Shown: positions 1 through 11,394 of the stretch, one piece after another
How positions within the stretch are numbered: the first letter of the stretch is position 1
How the letters are laid out: the number at the start of each line of letters is the position of its first letter
Source: Oreohelix idahoensis
Taxonomy: Eukaryota; Mollusca; Gastropoda; Stylommatophora; Oreohelicidae
Direction: 5' to 3'
Assembly (NCBI GenBank): GCA_024509875.1
Contig: JAMPIV010017826.1
Span: 62,001 to 126,000 of the forward strand
Length of the DNA: 64,000 bases
The notes under the pieces: model-generated
What the model saw: only the letters and a program-made list of their open reading frames with translations
What the model was told of the DNA's origin: nothing
Database searches by the model: none
Position numbers and translations under genes: made by a program

Positions 1-2301
1 GCGACAGTATTTTGGGTTCTTTTCCTGTCCTTGTGTGTGGTGTCGTGCGATTATCGGTGATCAGACGCACTGCTCTCTTTTGCAGGGAGTGCAGTCTCTT
101 CGAGGTGGAAGCAGGGCAACAATCCCATAGTGTAGAGCAGTAATCTAGATGTGTCTGTATATGTGAGGTGTAGAACAATAGTCTAGTGTCTGCGTCTAAG
201 AAGTGTTTTATTTTGGCTAGCTGGTACGTCTTTTGTGCTATGTGTTTGGTTAAATTCCGTACATGGGAGTTCCACGTTAAGTGCTGGTCAATCGTGATCC
301 CCAGAACTTTGTGTTCTGTTACATGTTCAATTTGTATTGATTCCGCGTGTAGCTGTAGCGATCTTTTGGTGCAGCTTAGGAGTTTCTGTCTGGTGGTAAT
401 CAACATAGATTTCGTTTTTGTTGTGTTTACTGGCATACGATTCATATTACTCCATTTTGTTAGATTGTCTACATCGCTTTGAAGAGTCATTTCAAGTGCC
501 ACGCAGTCATTGTCACTAGTGTAGATAGTACAATCATCTGCAAAGAGGTCACAAGTTGATTATTTTAGATGTAGTGGCAGGTCGTTGATGAACATTGCGA
601 AGAGTAGGGGCCCAAGAATAGAGCCCTGCGGTACTCCTGTAACTACCTTCGAGAAATCTGATGCCGAGTTGTTGTGAAGCACTAACTGTTGTCGATCTGC
701 CAGGAATGATTTGATGATGTTTAGTGGATTAGAGCCTATTCTGAGGGTTTCCAACTTTTGAACCAAGATAGTGTGGTCAATCATGTCAAATGCTTTCTTG
801 AAGTCGACAAAAACAGCACCACATAATTTTCCATCATTTATGTTCGACAGCCAGTTGTCTGCCATTTTGGTGAGCGCTGTGTGACAGGAATGTTTGGGTC
901 TGAAACCTGACTGGCTATCAATGAGCAGTTTGTTTGTTGTTAAGTGTTGAAATGTGGTGTTGTAAATGTGTTTCTCTAGTGGTTTTGAAAGAGATGATAG
1001 AAGGGATATTGGTCTGTAGCTGTGGGATCGCTATTGGGATCGCTATGTGAGCCAGATTTATAGAGGGGGTACACTTTGGCAGATTTAAATGCTGTGGGGA
1101 AGTAGTTGTGTGCAATACATTGGTTGTATACATAGGTTAAGGAGTCGCAAATGATGGGCGCAGCGTAACGTAGAATCTTATTGCTGATACCATCAAGCCC
1201 AGATGAATTGTTGTTTTTTAATGCCAAGATATATTTGAGAACTTCATGTACTGTTAGAAAAGGAATATGTCTTAGATCTGTTGTGGTGTGTTCAGTGTTG
1301 CAGAAGGCTGTCAATTTACTAATATCGCAGTCCATTGGCTTTAGTGTTGACTTGAGAAGGCTAATTTCTGTTCTGAAGTGGTTGCTAAAATGAGTTGCCG
1401 TGAGGGAGCAGCTTTTTGGTAAAGAGTTTAGTGACTTTGATTTGTGTGTTAGTGTTCTAATGGCTGCCCAGACTTCTTTGCTGTTTGCTTTGTCTTGAAT
1501 CATCTTTCTGAAATGTAGTTTCTTTTCCTGACGAATGAGGTATTGTACTTTGTTTCTAAGCATCCGATACCTGCTGAAATCTTTGAGCTTATGTGCTTCG
1601 TCCCGCTCTCTCATTGTTGATAGTATTTCGTTGGTTATCCATGGGGTCTTTCTGATGTTTTTGACCCGAACCTGCTTTATAGGAACATGTTTGTCGAATA
1701 CGTTGGTGAAAGTTTGTGTCCAGTATGTTATGGCTTCTTCTGGATGCGGAAGTTGGTACACGTATGAGAGAAGGGATATTTGTAGGTCTTGTAGGAATAA
1801 TTGAATGTTAAAGTTTTTGAAATTCCTGTAATGGACTGTGATGTGTTCCGTTTTAGGTGCTTTAAACCCCTTTCTCGTCCAGGTACAGCAAATAAGATAG
1901 TGGTCACTTAATGATGTCTGTGGGACTGTGCATTCTATAATGTTTTCTGGGCAGGTCGTATAGATATGATCAATTAGTGTAGATGATGAGTCTGTTACTC
2001 TCGTGGGTTGATTGATTAACTGTATGAGGTTGTATGAGATGGTGATATCATTCCACGTGTTGTTCGGTTTGTGAAGGTCAATATTGAAATCCCCCAGTAG
2101 AATAATTTCCTTCGAAGAAGCCCAAACGTTGTCCATCATTCGTGAGAATGTGTCAAACCATACAGTAGAAGAGCTAGGGTTTCGGTACAGGTAACCAATT
2201 AGAACGGGGGTCAGGTTGGGGAGTTTTATTTCCAGCCATAAACATAGAGAGAGAGAGAGGGGACGGGTCGTATATTTGTAGAACCAAGGGCGATAATTCA
2301 T
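1..2301 (-). mobile_element. CR1/L2/Jockey-type LINE, endonuclease plus reverse transcriptase, decayed
   Basis: Minus-strand ORF2 relic of a non-LTR retrotransposon. An APE-type endonuclease comes first, with LLGDFNIDL near 2095, DHIYT near 1968 and SDHYLI near 1900. A linker follows, then the reverse transcriptase, with SSGLDGISNKILR near 1180, FVDFKKAFD near 800, GVPQGSILGP near 620, FADD near 550 and a carboxy tail ending in LQKRAVRLI. Two breaks are visible. One is a frame change near 1030 inside a local 12-bp duplication (TGGGATCGCTAT twice). The other is an in-frame TAA at about 560, just before the FADD box. The element runs off the left edge, and its 5' part stops short of the poly-C tract, so the amino end of the endonuclease is missing or scrambled. 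No RNase H is seen. The superfamily rests on motif style; the clade is uncertain. Confidence 0.85.
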
Positions 2302-2355
2302 GAGTGCACTTTCTCAGGGGGAATACATCTGCGGAAAGGAGAGATAATCACAGTT

Positions 2356-2518
<163 letters not shown>

Positions 2519-2647
2519 ATATCCGTTCGTTCGTGATTGTAATTAAGCTTCGGAACGAGGAAGATCAAAGAGACGATTTGCTCGCGGAACCACGTCTGCG
2601 GTCGAACGCGAAATCTGACATTGGTTAGCGATTTTCTATCTATTTCA

Positions 2648-2707
2648 TATATATATATATATATATCTATATATATCTATATATATATATATATATAAAT
2701 ATATATA

Positions 2708-2798
<91 letters not shown>
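2648..2798. repeat. (AT)n microsatellite
   Basis: About 150 bp of AT dinucleotides with a few ATCT interruptions near its left end. Confidence 0.95.
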
Positions 2799-2801
<3 letters not shown>

Positions 2802-3559
2802 AACCTTTAAAATCCATTATCTAGTACCCACATACTTTTTCAGAACATCTAGCTTTGATTTCTAGATCCATTGTACCATTGGAATTACTCAGTTTTTCGA
2901 CAGGAGTTAGTTTTAAATTTCTGTGTTGCGGTAAATATTATACTAGAAGTTCGAGTGATTTATTGTTAAGTCCGTCATTAGATTTCACTAAGATTTTTCT
3001 GTGTTGAGTGATTTAATGGTTAAAAGTCCGTCATTATATTTTACTATGATTTTTGGTGTTAATTGGCTAGCAAATTAAATAACATATAGCTAATTTTTCC
3101 AGCTGTAACTAAAATTTAATTACTCGCTACCATCCAGAAAAAGAGATAATTTAATTGACTAGTAAAAAAAGCACTATTCATTATGAGTACTGACGAAATA
3201 TATATTTATTTCTAATTCATTATGAGTAATTTTGTAAATGAATAGAATTTATTTCACGGATTAATAAGACAATCTATACACTTGTGTTTTCTAAATCAAA
3301 GTTAATAACCGAGTGGATAAATAAATAAATTATACCTTTACGCGGGTTAGGGTAGAATTGAGATTGTGGTTAATGTTGTAATTTTTCTTCCTATAACTCT
3401 AGTACGGGTCACAACCCAAAATCTACCAGCGGCCTGCACCTTAATCTGAGAAAAGGGTCTAAGTCTAGTCCAACCAATACAAGAAAAAACATTTTTATGT
3501 AAAATATATCGGGTCTTCGAGGTTGACCTGGTTGGTCTCTTCTTTCACCGAGAAAAAAA

Positions 3560-3603
<44 letters not shown>

Positions 3604-4187
3604 CGTACCAATATATGACACTAAGAATAACAGTAACTGGACATTTAGCTACCCAGATTTCTTTTCCATTTGTCATTTACCTTCAGCCCGCTGTGGCGAA
3701 GTTATCAATATTAACATTTCCCGATTACCGACCACTGTGTTGTGGCAGAGATTTATCCCTGAGAGATTTATCTAACTGACATTCTCTTAAGTATCAAATT
3801 TACCAGCTACTGTACCCTGTGCACATTTGATCTCAAGTATTTTCCTACCTGGACTAATTGCGGTGACATGAACAGATTCAATAAACAGTAACAAAGCAAG
3901 CGTTCCCCAAATAAGAGGATTAAATCAGTAAATTTGAGGAACTGGGGCTTGTTTTGCAAAAAAACCCAACACTGGATTTGTTGTGTGTACCAATGAGTTC
4001 TGTTCCAGACGTTGTAAATCAGCAATTAGGTAAGCGCGGTTGAAAATGTGGCCACATATTTGTCAGAGCGAGAGAAAGCAGGAATGAATAATTCTTATAT
4101 TGTGTAATCAATGTACTCACTTTGTTTTTTCTTCTTATGTTTGCTAATACTGTTCATTTCAGGATAGATTAAGTAGAAACTCTGTTC
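2799..4187. other. AT-rich stretch without a recognised gene
   Basis: No coding or RNA gene could be supported. It contains a (GA)n run at about 3560-3603 and short local duplications, such as two variants of a GTCCGTCATTA phrase near 2972 and 3028. Short open frames here lack family features. Confidence 0.6.
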
Positions 4188-4583
4188 TTGACCTTTCACC
4201 ATTTCACTCGTGAAATCTATTTCTTTACCTTATCTCTCACTGAGTACCACCTTTTTCAGTTCTATTCAGACGTGACCAGAATCGATCATAATTACCTATC
4301 AAGAATCTACGACAGTGGGGTAGATAATAGTGACCAATTAATTAATAAATATAATGTTCATAGGAAAGCAAATAAATATTGGAAAACCTTGTTCTACCAT
4401 TTTCTTGACATTGCTAGGATTAACAGTTATATAATTTTTCAAGAATGGAGAAAGGATCATCCTGATGTTGAAGAACTAGATAGACCAAATCGTTACCTTC
4501 AAACAGATTTTACAGAGGAACTTATTAGGGAGCTGGGTGGACGTAAAAACATCAGAATATTCCTTCTTCACATAATGTCATAA
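4188..4583 (+). pseudogene. piggyBac transposase fragment
   Basis: The translated frame carries the piggyBac (DDE_Tnp_1_7) carboxy-terminal signature: GVDNSDQLINKYNVHRKANK, followed by a KYWKTLFYHFLDIARINSYI-type block. In full transposases this block follows the last catalytic Asp. Only about 130 residues are present against roughly 550-600 in the family. The upstream catalytic part and the terminal cysteine-rich domain are not found next to it. The first roughly 30 residues do not look like transposase, so the ATG is probably fortuitous. A second relic of the same superfamily lies at 61.6 kb. I read this as a dead fragment. Confidence 0.8.
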
Positions 4584-5424
4584 AAACTAAAATCGACACC
4601 ACACACTCCGTTATACCAGAACATACTGCTACAATGACAAATTGTAAACATTGTTGAGCAACTCAAGGTATTGAAAGAAGAACGCACATTAAATTGTATA
4701 AAGTAAGTATGACTCCCTTTTGGTGTTTAACAAAAATTACATATTCTTCCCGGAGTGGGTTTGTCAAGCGGTTAGGATTGGGGTGGGGTGGGGTGGGGAG
4801 TGGGGGTGGGGGGAGGGGCGACTAATATCAGGTTGCGCATCAGGCTGGCAACCACGTGACGTAATTCACATTGCTGTAGGAAACTACCACTGTAAGAACA
4901 TGTGAATGCTTAGTAAGCTTTCTGCAGGGATCGGACAGAAACATGATGATGATGATTCTTATACTTTTCCTTCTAGGATGTTAATTGGTGTCCAAAGTAA
5001 ATTTTATTTTTGATTATTGATATACTTTCTTATGCCCGATTCTTCACTTCTTGTCTCTGTAGCTTTGGTTCTCTTCTCGTTGTCGCCAATTTGTGTTTTG
5101 GCTTTTCGTGATTACATATTTTCCTTCCGTTTGCTTCCACGGCGTATCTGCTTTTGAAGTTAAATTCGTTATTTGTCACTGATGCGTGATGAGGTCGTGC
5201 CGGTTCCATAAGTCTTGGCTGATTCCTGTCTCATCTGTAAAGTCACGTGGTTGGAATGCCTTATTCATTGTCCTTTTCTCTCATTATGGAGCATAGAGCC
5301 AGCATTGTTGTTGATCCGCTTGCAAGAAATCTGTACCAAAGCATCATCATGCTCTTTCAGTGGTTGTGTTTGTAGCATTTTGTGTTACATGATGAGGTTG
5401 ATAGCGTCATAATGACCTCGTTCA
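4584..5424. other. Non-genic stretch with a G-rich run and a GATGAT tail
   Basis: It holds a G-rich run at about 4779-4818 and a short (GAT)n tail at about 4943-4957. The tail resembles the 3' tail of the RTE-type LINE ending at 9762, so 4820-4957 may be the 3' end of a related element. No gene is supported. Confidence 0.45.
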
Positions 5425-5800
5425 GTCATAACTGACTATGGGCATGCGTCCTTAAGGTAATAACGCTCATTAGATTTTTTACCTGTTGTCCCTTTGGTCG
5501 TGTTCTTGTCTCCTGTATTTGTTGTAAAATCTTATTTTAGTCCAATCTGAGGTGGAGCCCAAAGGCAGCGCCATTTGGTGCTGTCCCCAGCTTCAGCCTC
5601 TCGTTTTGCTTCATTTATATCCAGCGCCTTCATGTCTCGCTTGTACACATCTTTAAATCTCAGATGCGATCGTCCCGGCTGTTCTTTTGCCATCTGTCAA
5701 CTGTCCGTAGAAAATATCTTTGGAGATGTGACCACATTCCATGCAGCGGACAGGGCTAAGCCAGCGTAGTTTACGCTGTTTTAAGCAGTGTATACAATCT
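5425..5800 (-). mobile_element. LINE 3' tail (reverse-transcriptase carboxy end and 3' UTR), copy 1
   Basis: Read on the minus strand, the sequence encodes degenerate LINE carboxy-terminal blocks: a WLSHVCRMESGRIPKDIFYG-like block, then a D-rich arginine/lysine block. A 3' UTR follows. The same roughly 380-bp arrangement recurs at 14155-14530, including the untranslated end, which shows one family with two 5'-truncated copies. No intact frame remains. Confidence 0.65.
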
Positions 5801-5989
5801 CCAACGTCTTCTTCTTATCTCTTGTTCCATTGGCATTTTTCTAGTTCTTGTCATCAGTTCCACTGGCATGTGTCTAGTTCTTGTCATCAGTTCTACTTTA
5901 GTGATATTTTCATACCACTTTAATCCGTCTATTCGCAGGAAGCACATTGTGCTCCAGAGATAAACGTTACAAATAATCTTGACTTATTC

Positions 5990-6145
5990 CAAAATCCCCA
6001 GAGTTGGGGCACTGTACGAAGGATGGCCGCCGACCGAGCAAAGTGGAATCAATTTGTTGTTGACTTACAAGACGCCACCAGGCGTAATGGCCACTGACTG
6101 CTTTGACGGTCGGCGGCTAAGGATCAAAGAAGAGGAGAAGATTCC
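5990..6145 (+). mobile_element. RTE-like LINE 3' end fragment
   Basis: About 150 bp match, in plus orientation, the 3' end of the minus-strand LINE at 42515-43282. Both encode a SWGTVRRMAADRAKWNQFV-type carboxy terminus and an ATRRNGH end, followed by a similar untranslated sequence rich in GAAGAAGAGG. It is a severely 5'-truncated copy. Confidence 0.75.
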
Positions 6146-6379
6146 AAAATCCAGATGCTCTGAAGCCAGAAAACATATATGATTTTATCTTTGTAGATCT
6201 TCAGAGGCTTCAGTGTTTCTATAGTAAATTACCAAAGATCCTATCGCTGCCTTAGATTAATACATTCTTTATACAATTTTAAACCAACAATACTTTTATG
6301 AGCTCATTCATGTAAGTCATATGACAATCTGTAACATCGTATATAGTTAATTAGAAACTTTTCGTATTTGTCAAGGCAA

Positions 6380-6970
6380 AAGCTTCACGGCATAACCTAC
6401 CCACCACAAAAAAATTTCATAAAATGCGCGATTCCTGTATACACACTGTGAGTTCCTCGCCGGTGCTACGCAGTTCGTGCTCTGTGCTGAGATGCTCGTT
6501 GTGTTATCTAAGGGAGGAGATCGGGGCACAGAAGAAGGTGTCCGTGTGCATTGAAGATGGTCCTTAAAACCTTGACCAAACAAAAACAAACCAAACCAAA
6601 CCAAAACAAACCAAACCAAACCAAAACAAACCAAACCAAAACAAACCAAACCAAACCAAACCAAAACAAACCAAACCAAACCAAACCAAAACAAACCAAA
6701 CCAAAACAAACCAAACCAAACCAAAACAAACCAAAACAAAACAAACCAAAACAAAACAAACCAAAACAAACCAAACCAAACCAAAACAAACCAAACCAAA
6801 ACAAACCAAACCAAACCAAAACAAACCAAAACAAACCAAACCAAACCAAACCAAACCAAAACAAACCAAACCAAACCAAAACAAACCAAACCAAAATAAA
6901 CCAAACCAAAGCAAACCAAAACAAACCAAATCAAAACAAACCAAACCAAAACAAACCAAACCAAACCAAT
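6380..6970 (+). mobile_element. SINE-like element with a hugely expanded CCAAA/ACAAA tail
   Basis: Bases 6380-6570 are homologous to 11690-11887: both carry the phrases ATACACAC, CTCGCCG, GCTACG and TTCGTGC in the same order and both end in a CTTAAAACC-type junction. At 11.9 kb the tail is only a few CCAAA units. Here it has grown to about 400 bp (6571-6970) of interleaved CCAAA and ACAAA pentamers. All long open frames across this stretch are repeat translations (KPNQN or FGLV-type) and are not genes. Confidence 0.75.
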
Positions 6971-7303
6971 CCAGCAGCGCCGTGCACAACCTCATTGTAT
7001 CCGCCTTGTACGACATGCGTGAGCGAGCAGTAAGCATATTATTTCGTTTCTCTGATCAGAGAACCCCGGCACCAACAAGGGGCTGGGGATGCCCTGGGCC
7101 CTCCTTTCTCGGTCTATTCAGCTCCCATGTTCAAAATGTGATGGGACGTTGTTTTCTGCACGTGGTCAATTTTATATTCCTGTGAGTTTTTGAAGATGTT
7201 TGTTTGTCTCTCGACTTCTGGGGTCGGACTACAATCGTGTCATCCGTTTTTTCCTTGACTTAATTTTCTTTAGTTCATCGTTGGAGGTGGGTGTGTCTAT
7301 GTC
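6971..7303. other. Unannotated spacer
   Basis: No coding or repeat family is recognised between the pentamer array and the hAT-like terminus at 7304. Confidence 0.5.
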
Positions 7304-7736
7304 CAGGGCTGTGGAGTCGAAGTCGTGGAGTCGGTTATTTTTAGTAGAGTAAAAAATTTCCCGACTCCGAATTTGACGAGACTTAAGTCAAGGCAGATCC
7401 ACGTTTGATCCACGCATGGGAGAGCGTGGGGGCGCTTAAAAAAAATTGAAATAACATTTAAAGTAGTAGAACTCCTAAAACCACTTTTGTGTTAAAGTAC
7501 ATCCATATTTACATAATGTAGGAAAATTTCAGTAGCTTCTGATCATAAATAAAACTTTATCAAAATTGGAAATTTGTTGGCACATTTGGAAAAAGCACAC
7601 AAGAAATGAAAATAAACTATATACACTTTCCATTTTCCGTCATTGTAAAAATGAAACTATTTTGCCTCAAGGTGTTTGGCAAAGCAGTCATTTGTGTGCA
7701 GGTGTGGATGATTTGTTATTTTGTATTACTGTATGA

Positions 7737-9762
7737 GATAACATGAAAGACGTGCTCATTGAATCAGCAACAGAAATACTTGGTAAAAGAAAGAAAATAA
7801 ACAAACCATGGGATACAGATGACATTCTGAAGTTATGTGATACACGGCGGGAAATGAAAAAAGTTAAGAAAGAGGTTCCTGAAGCAGCATGGCAATACAG
7901 TATGGTGAATAAAAATATTAGAAAGAAAATGAAACAGGCCAAAGAAAAATGGGTAGCTGATCAGTGTGAGTCCATTAATAAGGGGCTAATAAAAGGTAAC
8001 AGCAAGGCAGCATTTGACACATTAAGAAGACTATCAAAACCCCAACAGCCCAGGGTAACTGTCATAGAAGATAGCAATGGGGCTCTGCTCAATGAAAAAA
8101 CAGCTGTAATGAGAAGGTGGACAGAATATTGTAAAGAATTATATAACTGTAAACTCGACACTGACTATAGCATATTAAACAACATTAAGTGCGAAAACAG
8201 GGAACTCGGAAATGCAAGCAATATTACGGGAAGAAGTGGAAGAGGCTATATGTTCACTGAAAGGAGGGAAGTCACCGGGTGTGGATAATATTCCAGCAGA
8301 GCTCTTGAAATACGGAGGACCAGATATAGTAAAAATCATGACAACAATTTGCCAGAAGATATGGAGTACAAAAAAATGGCCAAAAGAGTGGACACAGTCA
8401 TTAGTAATACCGCTTCCAAAGAAAGGAAATCTAAAAATGTGCAAGAACTATAGAACCATTAGCCTTATTAGTCATCCAAGTAAAGTGATGTTAAGGATAC
8501 TTTTGAACAGAATAAAACAGAAATCAGAAGAAATCTTGTCCGAGGAACAGGCTGGCTTTAGACCAAAAAGAAGTACCTCAGAACAAATATTCAATATTAG
8601 ATTACTGATCGAAAAACATCTCCATCATCAACGCGATTTATACCATAACTTCATCGATTTCACAAAAGCCTTCGATCGAGTCTGGCATGAAGGCTTATGG
8701 CAAATAATGAGAAAATTCAATTTTGATACCACCATCATAAATATCATTGAAGCACTATACAAAGACGCAAGCAGTGCTGTTTTTGCAAGCAATGACATTG
8801 GAGAATTTTTCAAAACAACTGTAGGAGTTCGCCAGGGATGTATCCTGTCCCCAGTGCTATATATCTAGAACATATTATGCAGGAGGCTCTTTATGATTAT
8901 AAAACAACCATATCGATTGGAGGCCGACCTCTTTGCAACCTACGTTTTGCTGATGATATCGATCTGATAGCCGGATCACAATCAGAACTTCAAGACCTTA
9001 CCTCTAGACTGGAGAAAGTAACAAGAACATATGGGATGGAAATTAATATAGAAAAAAGCAAGATATTGGTGAATAGCCATAAGAAACATGTTCCGACCAA
9101 CATTACGTTAAATGGGCAAACGTTAGAAGAAGTTAACACCTTTAAATATCTCGGGTCCACTATATGTAGTGATGGAAGGTCAAGTAAAGAAATCAAGACA
9201 AGACTTGAGATGGCCTCAGCAGCCATGACAAGACTGAATGTGATCTGGAAAAGTAACATCAGTTTTCCTGTGAAGATCAAATTATACAAATCACTTGTAT
9301 TATCTATTCTCTTGTATGGGTGTGAGAGCTGGACACTAACTGCAGATACGGAGCGAAGGATTCAGGCTTTCGAGCATAAATGTTATAGAAGAATTTTGCG
9401 CATTTGCTATAAAGAGCACAAAACAAATGTCTATGTTAGAGAGAAGATAAACACCTATGCAGGCCACCAAGAACCACTTTTGTCAGTAGTGAAACGTCGA
9501 AAGCTTGCCTGGTTTGGGCATGTAACTCGTCATGACTCCCTTTCGAAAACGATCCTCAGGGAACAGTCGAAGGTAAACGGAGAAGAGGAAGGCAAAGAAA
9601 ATCCTGGGCTGATAACATCAAAGAATGGGCAGGACACGGTTTTTCCACACTTGTACGCATTGCTGAGAATAGAGAGCAGTGGAGGACCCTGTCTGCTGAT
9701 GCTTCCACCATGGCACCCCTACGACCCATGACGGGTTACGGGTTGAGATGATGATGATGATG
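7737..9762 (+). mobile_element. 5'-truncated RTE-type LINE
   Basis: The insertion is bounded by a 12-bp target duplication, ATTACTGTATGA at 7725-7736 and 9763-9774, and ends in a (GAT)n tail at about 9747-9762. The encoded ORF has lost its endonuclease. What remains is the linker, the reverse transcriptase and the carboxy-terminal WFGHVTR block. The frame is broken near 8200 and again near 8865. The intact duplication and recognisable protein suggest a moderately young insertion. It sits inside the hAT-like element. Confidence 0.88.
7743..9731 (+). pseudogene. RTE-type reverse transcriptase, two frame breaks
   Basis: In order: a lysine-rich linker (7743-8200); an RT start with KSPGVDNIPAELLK near 8275; the palm block FIDFTKAFDRVWHEGL near 8652; GVRQGCILSPVL near 8825; the catalytic FADDIDLIAG near 8946; a thumb with FKYLGSTI; YGCESWTL near 9317; and a carboxy-terminal RKLAWFGHVTRHDSLSKTIL block near 9501. 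The frame changes near 8200. A small deletion after SPVL removes the residues normally linking it to IYLEHIMQ. The enzyme would have performed target-primed reverse transcription; without its endonuclease, and with the breaks, it is inactive. Confidence 0.85.
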
Positions 9763-9822
9763 ATTACTGTATGAATGAATGAATAGTTTAAAATGTAGTC
9801 TACGAAAACCACGTAGTCATTT

Positions 9823-9863
<41 letters not shown>

Positions 9864-10084
9864 ATACGTATACGTATAACTCCATATAAGTGCATAATGT
9901 TATGCCATATCAATAGTTTAAAAAAAACTGTAGTCGGAGTCGGATTTCGAAAGTTTTCGGAGTCGAAAATTTTTTGGCCGACTCCACAACCTTGGTCTGG
10001 TTCAATACTCTTCTGCCTTGCCCTCACCGTCTGTTGATGGTTCTGATTGAGCTTCTTGTTGCACGAGTTAGGCGAATGGCTCAT

Positions 10085-10345
10085 GATTCGTCCTGAAAAG
10101 GACGTTGGTTGCGTTGTGTCCGTTTACAGCGAGTTTGCGATATTTGCGCTTTTCGGCCGACACATCCGACTTCAGCACGGCATTTTTTAGGACCGGGTTT
10201 GCCTTCCCTCGTCGATCCCTACTCTCTCAGCCAGACTGCAGTGATGCAGCCTGTTTCCAGGACCACCACTTGGAGGTGGAGTAGGGTCTTGGTCAGCTCT
10301 GGTTCGCTGACCCTGACGCAAGCAGTCAAGCTATGGGTCGGTGAC
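10085..10345 (+). repeat. About 260-bp dispersed repeat, copy 1
   Basis: The sequence reappears in reverse complement at about 15101-15385, sharing GACGTTGGTTGCGTT, CTCTCAGCCAGACTGCAGTG and GGTCAGCTCTGGTTCGCTGA, the first two with one or two mismatches. No open frame is conserved, and I do not know the family. It could be the 3' UTR of a LINE or a SINE body. Confidence 0.75.
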
Positions 10346-10700
10346 TGCATTTATCAATGTTGCTGCGTCTTAGATCCCGAACAGCATTTCAGTCTCAAGC
10401 TGCTGTGATTATTTCCATTTATCATATTATTCTTGTGTAGTACGTCATTTAACAATTTTCTCATTACAAAACTGTGCCAACAGCGTATCAGCGACGCTTG
10501 TGCAGAAAACAAGGATTAAGCTGTAAAACAAGGTCACCAGTGGAGACCTGACTGAAAGAACAAGAGAAATATTCCTAGAACAAGAAATGACAAAAAGACG
10601 TTAGTCCAGGAGTGGACATACATTATTACCATAAGAGAATAATTATCATTAAGAGGATATGTAGCCGAAAGAGCAAACATGATTATTTCTCGCCATATGT
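10346..10700. other. Intron or intergenic sequence, nothing recognised
   Basis: Lies downstream (minus sense) of the last visible TRPC-like exon. No further exon with acceptor, donor and channel homology could be found here or further left. Confidence 0.5.
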
Positions 10701-10717
10701 TGACGGTTATGCCTCTC

Positions 10718-11078
10718 GTCCACATGTAGATTACAGCAATAACAGTAAAACACTTACACGGGAAATAACTCAACTAACAGATTACAACAGTAACAGCATA
10801 ATTGTCTATGACAAGGGAAATAACTAACATCCTCATCTAAATTACAACAGTAACAGCATAATTGTCTTTGACAAGAGAAATAACTCAACTAATATTCACA
10901 TGTATATTACAAAAATAACAGTAAAATACTCACAAAGGAAATAACTCAAATAATATCGACATCTAGATTACAACAGTAACAGCAAAATTGTCCTTGACAA
11001 GGGTATAACTAAACCAATATCCACATGTAGATCACTCCAGTTACATTGTAGATAGCACTGACAAGGGAAATAACTCAC
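10718..11078 (-). repeat. Intronic tandem repeat derived from the exon end and splice donor
   Basis: About six diverged units of 52-65 bp. Each contains a GGGAAATAACT-type core followed by TAATATCCACATG and ATTACAACAGTAACAGC variants. The last unit merges into the TRPC-like exon: the exon end reads, on the plus strand, CTAATATCCACATGAAAATG and then ACAGTAATAACC. The repeat therefore looks like successive copies of the exon's 3' end plus its donor, or the exon end was recruited from the repeat. Confidence 0.7.
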
Positions 11079-11262
11079 CTAATATCCACATGAAAATGAC
11101 AGTAATAACCACATAGGCGAAGTTCTCAGGTTTGTCGCAGGAAAACGTATCGATGTCGTGACGTAAGTACAACTTAACGACGATGGTGAGGATCAGAAAC
11201 GTCAGGTACGAACAAATGTGCGATAGGAACTTCATCAGGGGCGTGTTTACTATGCGGGATAC
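11079..11262 (-). CDS. TRPC-like cation channel, exon (transmembrane region)
   Basis: Minus-strand exon of 184 bp. The acceptor is a pyrimidine-rich CCATTCCTCCTCCAG just before GTATCCCGC at 11262, and the donor GTGAGT begins at 11078. It enters in phase 0 and leaves after one base of a Gly codon. The product begins VSRIVNTPLMKFLSHICSYL and continues with a hydrophobic stretch, a short loop, and VVITVIFMWILG. This matches the canonical-TRP (TRPC/TRP-gamma) segment that follows the SK motif: an xPFxKFxxHxxSYxTFLxLL pattern, then the next helix with W-I-G. TRPC proteins are tetrameric, calcium-permeable plasma-membrane channels gated downstream of phospholipase C. It joins the exon at 13348-13515 in frame. 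Later exons are not found in the window. Confidence 0.78.
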
Positions 11263-11394
11263 CTGGAGGAGGAATGGCAATAAAAACTGTTATGCAGACC
11301 TTTGAACTCAGCAACAATATTATAGGCAGATGAATTGAACGTTTCCATCACAAATGAGCTAATCATCAGCATCATTACCTGTTAGTTCCCGATG

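Larger units (their letters stand above)
7304..9994. mobile_element. hAT-like non-autonomous element (split by a LINE)
   Basis: The left terminus reads CAGGGCTGTGGAGTCG at 7304-7319. The right terminus reads CGACTCCACAACCTTG at 9979-9994 and is its imperfect inverted repeat. Subterminal GGAGTCG/GACTCC repeats flank both ends, a pattern typical of hAT-type MITEs. Removing the LINE at 7737-9762 leaves about 650 bp with no transposase. A clean 8-bp target duplication is not evident. A (CA)n run at about 9826-9862 lies in the right part. Confidence 0.65.

Noticed and set aside
3807..4025. 72-codon hydrophobic minus frame as another TRPC exon
   Set aside because: No splice sites at appropriate places and no match to channel helices after 11079.
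6371..7037. Long FGLV-type and KPNQN-type open frames on both strands
   Set aside because: Produced by the CCAAA/ACAAA pentamer array, open in several frames at once.
7295..10003. 8-bp target duplication of the hAT-like element (GTCTATGT versus GTCTGGTT)
   Set aside because: Only five of eight match and only after shifting one end; not convincing.
10534..10773. 79-codon minus frame as a TRPC helix exon
   Set aside because: It overlaps the exon-derived tandem array and the sequence does not follow the TRPC order; hydrophobicity alone is not enough.
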